This document shows positions 1 through 5,926 of a stretch of 5,926 nucleotides of DNA, one piece after another; positions within the stretch are counted from its first letter, which is position 1; each line of letters starts with the position of its first letter. The stretch is taken from assembly GCA_017935525.1 (NCBI GenBank), contig JAGBHJ010000253.1:1-5926 (forward strand), written 5' to 3'. The notes below the pieces were generated by a model. That model ran no database searches, was not told the origin of the DNA, and worked only from the letters and a program-made list of their open reading frames with translations. The translations under genes and the position numbers were made by a program. The stretch comes from Clostridia bacterium (lineage in GTDB: Bacteria; Bacillota; Clostridia; HGM11327).

Positions 1-488
1 ACAAATCTCTCACCGTATGTTTCCTCATGCTCAAGCTCAAAATACTCGGGGAGGTTGTGGCAGATGGGGTGCTGGGGCTCCATTACCCATACGCGCTCCT
101 TGTCGTTGCTCTCACGCCATCTCAGATCGCCTGTATCTGTACCGCAGAGCTTTGAGAATATCTTGGATGCGTGTGCAGAGTGGAGGAATATAACGCCCAT
201 ACCGCGCTTTACAACGTGGTCGTAGATCCTCCGTACGTACTTGTCCTCAATGCTGCCGTGACCCATGTGTGCCCAATAGATAAGCACGTCTGTGTCTGCA
301 AGGTCTTCTTCCTTAAAGCCCTGCTCCTCGTCGAACATTGTAAATGCTCTTACCGTGCCGATCTCCTCGTCCTCCTTAAGGAAGCCTGCGATGCAGCCGT
401 GGATACCCTCGGGGTAAACCTTACGAACTGCTTCGCTTTCTCTCTCGTGGAGTCCTTCGTTCCATACTGTTACGTTGATTATCTTCAT
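1..488 (-). CDS. thuA: ThuA-family (trehalose utilization-like) protein, C-terminus cut by window edge
   Basis: The reading frame starts at ATG 488-486 and stays open to the left edge, giving 162 complete codons; the rest of the gene lies outside the window. The protein opens with MKIINVTVWNE, followed by YPEGIH (residues 25-30), DVLIYWAHMGHG (67-78), GMGVIFLHSAHASKIF (96-111), WRESNDKERVW (124-134) and an ELEHEETYGE stretch (151-160). These match the ThuA family, which has a class I glutamine amidotransferase-like fold and was named from rhizobial trehalose utilization. ThuA homologues act in sugar metabolism, often with oxidoreductases; the substrate here cannot be told. Family members are usually about 210-260 residues, so roughly the last third is missing. 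A strong ribosome site (AGAGGAGA, 497-504) lies 8 nt before the ATG. It follows gltX by 48 nt, so it may be read through from that operon or use a weak promoter of its own. No signal peptide is seen. The family call is confident; the trehalose role is not. Confidence 0.9.
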   Translation of the reverse strand, partial: MKIINVTVWNEGLHERESEAVRKVYPEGIHGCIAGFLKEDEEIGTVRAFTMFDEEQGFKEEDLADTDVLIYWAHMGHGSIEDKYVRRIYDHVVKRGMGVIFLHSAHASKIFSKLCGTDTGDLRWRESNDKERVWVMEPQHPICHNLPEYFELEHEETYGERF

Positions 489-496
489 ATCAGTAA

Positions 497-504
497 TCTC
501 CTCT
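497..504 (-). promoter_or_regulatory. Ribosome binding site of the ThuA-family gene
   Basis: On the minus strand the sequence is AGAGGAGA, 8 nt upstream of the ATG at 488. It is a near-complete Shine-Dalgarno sequence and fixes the start codon, which also places the family-typical KINVTVWNE segment at the very N-terminus. Confidence 0.85.
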
Positions 505-520
505 TTTATTAAAAAAGTGA

Positions 521-550
521 ATTATATCTAAAACTCATCAGATCTGTGAT
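521..550 (-). promoter_or_regulatory. Possible weak promoter for the ThuA-family gene
   Basis: A perfect TATAAT (526-521, minus strand) lies in the gltX-thuA gap. The best -35 match at permitted spacing is ATCACA (550-545), four of six consensus positions, 18 nt upstream and inside the last codons of gltX. A start near 514 would leave a leader of about 26 nt containing the ribosome site. The gap is AT-rich, so a chance TATAAT is quite possible; this is tentative. Confidence 0.3.
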
Positions 551-1992
551 TTGATGAATTCAATAGCTGTTGTTACTCTGTTGATAGTCTCGTCCTTGCC
601 GAGAATATATGCTATTTCCGTTGCGCCGCCGGGGGTGGACATTTTGCCGGAAAGTGCCGTTCTCAACGGCCACAGAACAACGCCGTTCTTAACGCCCAGC
701 TGTGCTACGTGGCCCATAAGTGTCTGGTGGATGATATCCTCCTGCCAGTCTGTGATGCTCTCAAGCACGGGTATAAGACCTGTCAGCGTCTCCAACGAGC
801 CTTCAACCGTGGTCTTCATCTTCTTATGAACGTACATGGAAACGTCGTATTCCAGCGTGTTCTCAAGGAAGTCGATGTAGTCCGGTATTTCGCTGAGCAC
901 CTCAACACGGCTCTGAAGCAGGGAAGACACTCTTACAAGATCAACCTTTCTTGTCAAAGCCTTCTCATAATAGGGCAGCGCTGCTGCGTGGAAATCCTCG
1001 GGCTTCATCATCTTGATGTATTCGCTGTTCATCCAACGGAACTTTGTGATGTCAAACACAGCGGGGGAATTGTTGATGCCCTTGATGGAGAATACCTCCT
1101 CAAGCTCCTTAAGGGAGAAAATCTCTCTTTCGCCGCCGGGGCTCCAGCCCAAAAGTGCAACGTAGTTAATAATAGCCTCTGTAAGGTAGCCCTTGGAATA
1201 GAAATCCTCAAAGGATGCGTCACCGTCACGCTTGGAAAGCTTCTTGCCGCCCTCCTTTGTGATGTGGGGCAGGTGAATATAGCAAGGAGCCTCCCAACCG
1301 AATGCCTCGTAAAGCAGGTTGTACTTTGGTGTTGAAGTGATGTACTCGTTACCTCTTACAACGTGTGTAACGCCCATCAGATGGTCGTCAATAACGTTTG
1401 CAAAGTTATATGTGGGCAGACCGTCCGACTTCAGGAGTATCTGCTCCTCAAGAGTGTTGTTGTTGATGGAGATATGACCGTAAACTGCATCCTCGTACTC
1501 GGAAACACCCTCTCTGGGCATGATCTGTCTTATAACGTAGGGCTCGCCGGCGTCAAGCTTTGCCTGGATCTCCTCGGGTGTAAGCTTTTTGCAGCAGCCG
1601 TCGTACTCATAGGGAAGACCCTTGCCCTCAAGCTCTGCTCTTAAGTTGTCCAGTCTTTCCTTGCTGCAGAAGCAGTAGTAAGCATGTCCGAGCTCAACCA
1701 GCTTCTTTGCGTATTTAACGTAAAGATCCTTTCTCTGGCTCTGAATGTAGGGGCCGTTTCCCAGATCCTTATCGGGACCCTCGTCGTACTCAAGACCGCA
1801 GATCTTTAACGTGCGGTAAATAACGTCCATTGCGCCCTCGACATAGCGGTTCTGGTCAGTATCCTCAATTCTCAGCATAAAGGAGCCGCCTTGGCTCTTG
1901 GCAATAAGGTAAGAATAAAGCGCTGTACGCAAATTACCGATATGCATATAGCCCGTAGGGCTGGGAGCAAAACGTGATTTGATATTGTTCAT
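538..1992 (-). CDS. gltX: Glutamyl-tRNA synthetase
   Basis: Class I aminoacyl-tRNA synthetase of 484 residues, a normal length, that charges tRNA-Glu with glutamate in the cytoplasm. The N-terminal Rossmann fold shows FAPSPTGYMHIGN (8-20), with HIGN as the HIGH signature, and RIEDTD (41-46). The second signature is KLSKR at 251-255, followed by DGD. Residues C107 and C109 with Y130 and C134 form CxC-x20-Y-x3-C, which resembles the zinc site of the GluRS-like protein GluQRS; metal binding is inferred. VVRGNEYITSTPK (211-223) is typical of the catalytic core. The C-terminal anticodon-binding region includes GVKNGVVLWPLRTALSG (433-449) and ends with a TPGGA/AYILGK segment. The ATG at 1992 is preceded by AAAGGG (2005-2000) with 7 nt spacing. 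It starts 21 nt after the upstream helicase-loader gene, so it is probably in the same operon. Many clostridia lack GlnRS and use a non-discriminating GluRS; the sequence alone does not decide this here. Confidence 0.98.
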   Translation of the reverse strand: MNNIKSRFAPSPTGYMHIGNLRTALYSYLIAKSQGGSFMLRIEDTDQNRYVEGAMDVIYRTLKICGLEYDEGPDKDLGNGPYIQSQRKDLYVKYAKKLVELGHAYYCFCSKERLDNLRAELEGKGLPYEYDGCCKKLTPEEIQAKLDAGEPYVIRQIMPREGVSEYEDAVYGHISINNNTLEEQILLKSDGLPTYNFANVIDDHLMGVTHVVRGNEYITSTPKYNLLYEAFGWEAPCYIHLPHITKEGGKKLSKRDGDASFEDFYSKGYLTEAIINYVALLGWSPGGEREIFSLKELEEVFSIKGINNSPAVFDITKFRWMNSEYIKMMKPEDFHAAALPYYEKALTRKVDLVRVSSLLQSRVEVLSEIPDYIDFLENTLEYDVSMYVHKKMKTTVEGSLETLTGLIPVLESITDWQEDIIHQTLMGHVAQLGVKNGVVLWPLRTALSGKMSTPGGATEIAYILGKDETINRVTTAIEFIKSQI

Positions 1993-2013
1993 AATATTAC
2001 CCTTTCTTTGGAA

Positions 2014-2985
2014 TTATCGTCTTAATCTTATATCCGCACCCGAAAGCTGGATGGCATTTGTGGTGCGAGTGTTAAACAGTCTGGACATTATTCTGTCAGA
2101 ATACTTGTCCTCAAGCTGTTTTACGTTCAAATTTGTGGAGATAACGGTAGCCTTTGCAAGCTCGGCTCTCCTGTCAAGAATATAATAGAGCGTATTGTGT
2201 GTGAAGTTTTCCTTCATAAGCTCCGTTCCAAGGTCGTCTATCATAAGGACCTCGGTTTCGCATATTCTTTCCAGCTCGGCGTCAAAATCCGTGCTGTCGT
2301 CTATGTATTTTGAGAAAAGCTCGTTTATCATCTTATACGCGCTGAGTCTTATAACGGGGATGCCTCTGTCACTGAGCGCCTTTGCGATGCAATTCAGCAA
2401 AAAACTTTTGCCGGTACCCGTCTTGCCGCTGATGAGGATATTCTTTTTTGCAACCTCAGGATAAGTATTGCAATAATCCTCCATTGCGGACTTAAGATGT
2501 GCCATCTGCTCTCTTTGAGGCGTGCCGTTTGGTGCCTTTTCGGGGAAAACGTTAAGGTCAAAGCTCTCAAAATTTTCTCTGCGAAGAATGGACATATCCG
2601 CCGTGCCGAACTTTATCTGGGCGTAATGATCGGAAAAGCAGCTGCACCTTGTGCCGTTGGGCAGCTTGCCCGTGTCGTTACATTCGGGGCAGAGGTACTG
2701 CGGTACAAACGCAGACATATCCACGTTGTTGTCCGTTATATACTGCTGTCGGAGCGCCTTAAGCTCGTCTATCCTTGTCTTGAGCTCATCGATCTGGGAC
2801 TGGGGCTGGCGCTTTAACGTCAGCTTTATAAGCTCGCCCGACAGGGACGATATCTCGTCCGTGATGCTTTTGAGCTGTGGATGGTCGTGATAGAGTATTG
2901 CTATTTTTCTGTCGGAGGCTTCCTTTGCCTGCTTTTGCAGATCTCGATATTTGTTCTGGATCAGCATATAAACGTCTTCGGGCAT
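2014..2985 (-). CDS. DnaI/DnaC-type AAA+ ATPase, probable replicative helicase loader
   Basis: A 323-residue protein. Residues about 39-83 look like a charged helical or coiled-coil segment. Next comes C99-x2-C102-x11-C114-x-C116, a zinc-finger-like cluster; B. subtilis DnaI also carries an N-terminal zinc-binding domain that contacts the helicase. The C-terminal ATPase has Walker A SGKTGTGKS (186-194), Walker B VLMIDDLG (246-253), sensor 1 VISTNLN (281-287) and an SDRIMSRLF segment (296-304) that carries the likely arginine finger. This is the DnaC/DnaI pattern, and the protein probably helps place the hexameric helicase on DNA. The IstB transposition ATPase is related, but the Cys cluster and the absence of any transposase argue against it. 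The ATG at 2985 has AAAGGAGG (2998-2991) 5 nt upstream, beginning 1 nt after the stop codon of the DnaD-family gene. This tight spacing suggests coordinated translation of the two putative primosome proteins. A phage-type loader is possible, but no phage genes are nearby. Confidence 0.9.
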   Translation of the reverse strand: MPEDVYMLIQNKYRDLQKQAKEASDRKIAILYHDHPQLKSITDEISSLSGELIKLTLKRQPQSQIDELKTRIDELKALRQQYITDNNVDMSAFVPQYLCPECNDTGKLPNGTRCSCFSDHYAQIKFGTADMSILRRENFESFDLNVFPEKAPNGTPQREQMAHLKSAMEDYCNTYPEVAKKNILISGKTGTGKSFLLNCIAKALSDRGIPVIRLSAYKMINELFSKYIDDSTDFDAELERICETEVLMIDDLGTELMKENFTHNTLYYILDRRAELAKATVISTNLNVKQLEDKYSDRIMSRLFNTRTTNAIQLSGADIRLRR

Positions 2986-2999
2986 AATGTCCTCCTTTA

Positions 3000-4487
3000 T
3001 TACTTCTTGTTGTAGTCAGAAAAATTGTCAAACATATTCTCATATTCCTGCTGGGAATATGTATGTGAGTCGATATTTGTAAAAGAGTAGCTCTTACCCT
3101 TTTTTGCAGGCTGTGCTCCCGTATCGGCAGGTACCGATGCCATACGCTCCTGCGCCTGCTCCAGAGTTTTGATGCCCTCGCTGTGCCACGTAAGCATTAT
3201 CTTGTTTATGTAGAGCCAGGGCTTGTTTGCGGTGAGGGCAAGGGCTGCAGCGGAAAGCACCACCTCAATGGGCATTTCCAGCTCGTCAAGCCATCTGTGC
3301 ATAAAGTCACGGTCGGTATCCGTGATCTCGGGAGAGTCATGTATAACGCTCTTTAACGCCTTTATATCCTCGTCGTGAGTCTTTTTCTTGTTGACAAACA
3401 TCAGCATTTGCTCGCCGTTTTTGATGCCTCGCATAAAATAGGATTCCAGCAATGAGTCCAGAGCCTCAAATGGGTTTCTGGAATTCTGAACAAGGCTTGC
3501 CGCAATGGTGATGTCTTCCTCCGTGTAGTGGTAATCGTTTTCCCACTTTGTATAAAGTTGAACGGAAGCCACGGAGGGCGCACCCTGCATACCCATGTAA
3601 TACATAAGCTTGCGGACCTTTGTGCGGTAATTTTCTGACTTTGCCTTGGTCTTTGTTATCTCCTCGGGAGAGGATATCTTCTTTTCGTGGAGGCTTGTCA
3701 GTATAGAATCCAGATATTTGATCGTGGGTGAGTTTGCGCTGATGGTGGCGTTACACGCCTCCTTGATTGCGTCAAACGTAAATTTGTATTCGTCCGTCCA
3801 CTTTTTGTAGCAATTCAGCTCGGGGATGGTGGGTGCTCTGTTCATACCAAGGTAGCGCAGTATGGTGCAGAGCTCCTTGTAAGTGGAATCTCTCTTTTCA
3901 AGATAGGTTTTGAGGGCTTCCACGGTGTTGATATTGTCATTCTTCCATGCTTCAATTATCTTTTCCACGTATTTGTAGGGAATATCGGTGCTTTTTGCCA
4001 TTTTAACGGCGTATTTTACCGCTTCTACCACATATTCCTCACTTACCTCGAATATATTTATCATATCCTGGTACAAAAGATAATCCTGTGTATCCAGTAT
4101 TCTGGGGGCAAACGCCTCGGAAAGGGCATTATTAAAGTCTGCGTACTTGTAGAGGTTAAGATTGTCCGCAAGGTCACACCTCATGAGCATTTCCTTGGCG
4201 CTGTGGAGCTGGATATCCAGCTTTTCCTCAAAGCATTCAACGGACATTACACCCAGGCGCATCCAATATCTTAATGCGCGCTGAACGTCCTCCGTATTCA
4301 GCTTTAGTGCGGAGGCAATGGAGTCGTATGTCAACTCGCTTTCACCGTAGGGGTAATAGCACAAATTCAGACAGTAGATATACACCTTGACGTAGTCACC
4401 GGGGGTCTTTACCATATACTGCTGAATAAATAGATTTTCCAGGGGGGTTACGTCGTACAAATGATACTGACTGTCAAATTTGATCAA
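3000..4487 (-). CDS. DnaD/DnaB-family replication protein with four tandem DnaD-C-like repeats
   Basis: A 495-residue protein, about twice the length of B. subtilis DnaD and close to that of B. subtilis DnaB (primosome type). Residues about 14-100 look like the DnaD N-terminal winged-helix domain, with helices around YVKVYIYCLNLCYYPYGESE (32-51) and DVQRALRYWMRLGVM (67-81). From about 118 to 455 there are four repeat units. The YxxxIxxxW motif of the DnaD C-terminal domain is intact as YVEKIIEAW (173-181) and YINKIMLTW (426-434). The equivalent positions in units 2 and 3 are YLDSILTSL (258-266) and ALDSLLESY (342-350). A polar linker (about 451-465) leads to a Tyr/Gln/Phe-rich tail (466-495). 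The start is TTG at 4487, chosen for its ribosome site. The gene sits directly before the helicase-loader gene, as dnaB sits before dnaI in B. subtilis, which supports a role in primosome assembly and helicase loading. That role is inferred; the domain family is clear. Confidence 0.88.
   Translation of the reverse strand: MIKFDSQYHLYDVTPLENLFIQQYMVKTPGDYVKVYIYCLNLCYYPYGESELTYDSIASALKLNTEDVQRALRYWMRLGVMSVECFEEKLDIQLHSAKEMLMRCDLADNLNLYKYADFNNALSEAFAPRILDTQDYLLYQDMINIFEVSEEYVVEAVKYAVKMAKSTDIPYKYVEKIIEAWKNDNINTVEALKTYLEKRDSTYKELCTILRYLGMNRAPTIPELNCYKKWTDEYKFTFDAIKEACNATISANSPTIKYLDSILTSLHEKKISSPEEITKTKAKSENYRTKVRKLMYYMGMQGAPSVASVQLYTKWENDYHYTEEDITIAASLVQNSRNPFEALDSLLESYFMRGIKNGEQMLMFVNKKKTHDEDIKALKSVIHDSPEITDTDRDFMHRWLDELEMPIEVVLSAAALALTANKPWLYINKIMLTWHSEGIKTLEQAQERMASVPADTGAQPAKKGKSYSFTNIDSHTYSQQEYENMFDNFSDYNKK
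3123..4136 (-). repeat. Protein-level tandem repeat: four DnaD-C-like units of 84-85 residues
   Basis: Approximate units are residues 118-202, 203-287, 288-371 and 372-455 of the DnaD-family protein. The last residue of the YxxxIxxxW-type motif falls at 181, 266, 350 and 434. A second landmark, a Trp before a helix, falls at 230 (YKKWTDEY), 315 (YTKWENDY) and 399 (HRWLDEL). A third, GMNRAP (214-219) and GMQGAP (299-304), shows units 2 and 3 to be the most alike. Similarity is in the protein; the DNA copies have diverged, so the duplication is old. Boundaries are my estimate. Confidence 0.8.
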
Positions 4488-4494
4488 AATAATT

Positions 4495-4499
4495 ACCTC
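4495..4499 (-). promoter_or_regulatory. Ribosome binding site that fixes the TTG start of the DnaD-family gene
   Basis: The minus strand reads GAGGT, 7 nt before TTG at 4487-4485. There is no in-frame ATG until residue 25, which would cut into the first helices of the winged-helix domain. An ATT codon lies just upstream of the TTG but would be a rarer start with shorter spacing. A TTG start usually lowers translation relative to ATG. Confidence 0.75.
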
Positions 4500-4519
4500 G
4501 TTCTATCGTATCTTATTAT

Positions 4520-4548
4520 AGTATAACACATTTGCGGGATTTTGTAAA
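4520..4548 (-). promoter_or_regulatory. SigA-type extended -10 promoter for the DnaD-loader-gltX operon
   Basis: On the minus strand, TTTACA (-35, 4548-4543) and TATACT (-10, 4525-4520) are separated by exactly 17 nt. The -10 box is preceded by TG with one intervening base, the extended -10 arrangement. Each hexamer differs from consensus at one position. Transcription should start near 4512, giving a leader of about 25 nt before the TTG. It lies in the only intergenic gap of appreciable size upstream of the replication genes. A second TATAAT overlaps the -10 box slightly downstream but would leave a poor spacing. Confidence 0.85.
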
Positions 4549-4562
4549 CAAAAATCGTTTAC
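4544..4562. promoter_or_regulatory. Perfect palindrome overlapping the -35 box, possible operator
   Basis: GTAAAC, 7 nt, then GTTTAC: a perfect inverted repeat with 6-bp arms centred at 4553. One arm covers five of the six -35 bases (4544-4548). Its arms hold only two G-C pairs each and the T-run is in the loop rather than after the stem, so it is not a convincing terminator for engB. A DNA-binding dimer on it could compete with RNA polymerase. No regulator is identified, and a palindrome of this size in AT-rich DNA can arise by chance. Confidence 0.4.
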
Positions 4563-4567
4563 CGTAA

Positions 4568-5182
4568 TTACATCATTGCCTCAATGTCGTCCATTGGCGG
4601 CTCTGTGGCAAAGGCTCTTATCACCTCAACAAGATAATCCCTGTTGTATGAATTCTGTGAAGAATATGGGATGATAAGCATCTCGTCGGGAAGCTCAAGC
4701 TCCCGTCTGATGTCCTCAACGTAGTTTTTCAGCTTTGTTTTTGCGATCTTGTCCGCCTTTGTGGCAACGACCACTACCTCAAAGTCATAATCTGCCAAAT
4801 AATCCCTCATCATTCTGTCTTCGGTCGTGGGCTTGTGGCGAATATCCACCAGCATAAGAGCTTTTTTGGATGTGCCTGACTTAAAGTAGCTGTCCATGAG
4901 CGCCTGCCATTGGGCCTGCTCGGACTTGGGTGCCTTTGCAAAGCCGTAGCCGGGCAGATCGACGATATAATACTCGTTATCAGCCAAAAAATAGTTGATC
5001 AGCCTTGTTTTGCCGGGAGTGGAGCTTGTTCTTGCCAGCTTGCCGTTGTTTCCGATGGCGTTAATAAGGGAAGACTTGCCAACGTTGGATTTTCCCGTAA
5101 TAACGATCTGTACCTTGCCGTCGTCGATAAACTGTGCGGGCTTTGCGGCGCTGGTTTCAAAGCGCATCTGTATTATTTCCAT
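4568..5182 (-). CDS. engB: Ribosome-assembly GTPase EngB/YsxC/YihA
   Basis: A 204-residue TRAFAC-class GTPase of normal length, needed in well-studied bacteria for maturation of the large (50S) ribosomal subunit in the cytoplasm. Motifs in order: G1 GKSNVGKSS (30-38); the G2 segment SSTPGKTRLINYF (53-65), characteristic of this family; G3 DLPGYGFAK (75-83); G4 TKADK (141-145); G5-like YSSQN (173-177). No domain is missing, and the C-terminus is a short acidic tail. The ATG at 5182 lies 3 nt after the lon stop, with AGGA (5193-5190) 7 nt upstream inside the lon end. The lon-engB order matches lon-ysxC in B. subtilis and many Firmicutes. No strong terminator follows it, so read-through into the replication operon is possible. 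Confidence 0.97.
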   Translation of the reverse strand: MEIIQMRFETSAAKPAQFIDDGKVQIVITGKSNVGKSSLINAIGNNGKLARTSSTPGKTRLINYFLADNEYYIVDLPGYGFAKAPKSEQAQWQALMDSYFKSGTSKKALMLVDIRHKPTTEDRMMRDYLADYDFEVVVVATKADKIAKTKLKNYVEDIRRELELPDEMLIIPYSSQNSYNRDYLVEVIRAFATEPPMDDIEAMM

Positions 5183-5185
5183 GGT

Positions 5186-5926
<741 letters not shown>

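Noticed and set aside
171..512. Plus-strand open frame of 113 codons at the left end
   Set aside because: It is antisense to the ThuA-family gene, which carries clear family motifs in its own frame and a strong ribosome site.
504..518. CTTTT-N5-AAAAG hairpin between gltX and the ThuA-family gene as a terminator
   Set aside because: The 5-bp stem is almost all A-T and has no following U-run; it is too weak to act as an intrinsic terminator.
709..1335. Long plus-strand open frame (208 codons) opposite gltX
   Set aside because: It lies entirely antisense to gltX, whose motifs are unambiguous. The translation has no recognisable domain and no ribosome site, so it is a codon-bias shadow.
2014..2985. 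IstB transposition helper identity for the AAA+ ATPase
   Set aside because: There is no transposase or inverted repeats nearby, a DnaI-like Cys cluster is present, and the partner gene is DnaD-family.
2786..3043. Minus-strand 85-codon frame spanning the junction of the DnaD-family and helicase-loader genes
   Set aside because: It overlaps the ends of both real genes in another frame; the Arg/Lys/Ser-rich translation has no family resemblance.
4544..4562. The GTAAAC/GTTTAC hairpin read as an engB terminator
   Set aside because: The stem has only six pairs, four of them A-T, and the T-run is in the loop. It overlaps a strong promoter, so an operator reading is more plausible.

Overview
The window reads as an ordinary chromosomal stretch of a low-to-medium GC Firmicute. 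A clostridial relative (Ruminococcaceae/Oscillospiraceae-like) is the best guess. This rests on the adjacent lon and engB/ysxC genes, a DnaD-repeat protein beside a DnaI-type ATPase, strong AGGAGG-type ribosome binding sites and a textbook SigA-type promoter. The lineage is inferred, since no rRNA or other decisive marker is present. All six genes lie on the minus strand, so transcription runs from high to low coordinates. No tRNA, rRNA, CRISPR array, insertion sequence or phage structural gene was seen, and no stretch above 100 bases lacks a gene.

Layout in the direction of transcription: (1) the C-terminal 246 residues of the ATP-dependent protease Lon, cut by the right edge; (2) engB/ysxC, a ribosome-assembly GTPase starting 3 nt after the lon stop; (3) an 80-nt intergenic gap holding a strong extended -10 promoter whose -35 box overlaps a short perfect palindrome; (4) a 495-residue DnaD/DnaB-family replication protein with a TTG start; (5) a 323-residue DnaI/DnaC-type AAA+ helicase loader with a zinc-finger-like Cys cluster, 14 nt downstream; (6) gltX, glutamyl-tRNA synthetase, 21 nt downstream; (7) a ThuA-family gene, 48 nt after gltX and cut by the left edge.

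Functionally there are two transcriptional blocks. The first (lon-engB) is protein quality control and ribosome biogenesis. The second, driven by the promoter near position 4530, pairs two putative primosome/helicase-loading proteins with a tRNA synthetase and, possibly by read-through or from its own weak promoter, a sugar-metabolism gene.

The most notable item is the DnaD-family protein. Its C-terminal two thirds contain four tandem DnaD-C-like units with an 84-85 residue period. The YxxxIxxxW signature is intact only in the first and last units. No clearly novel multi-gene system was found.
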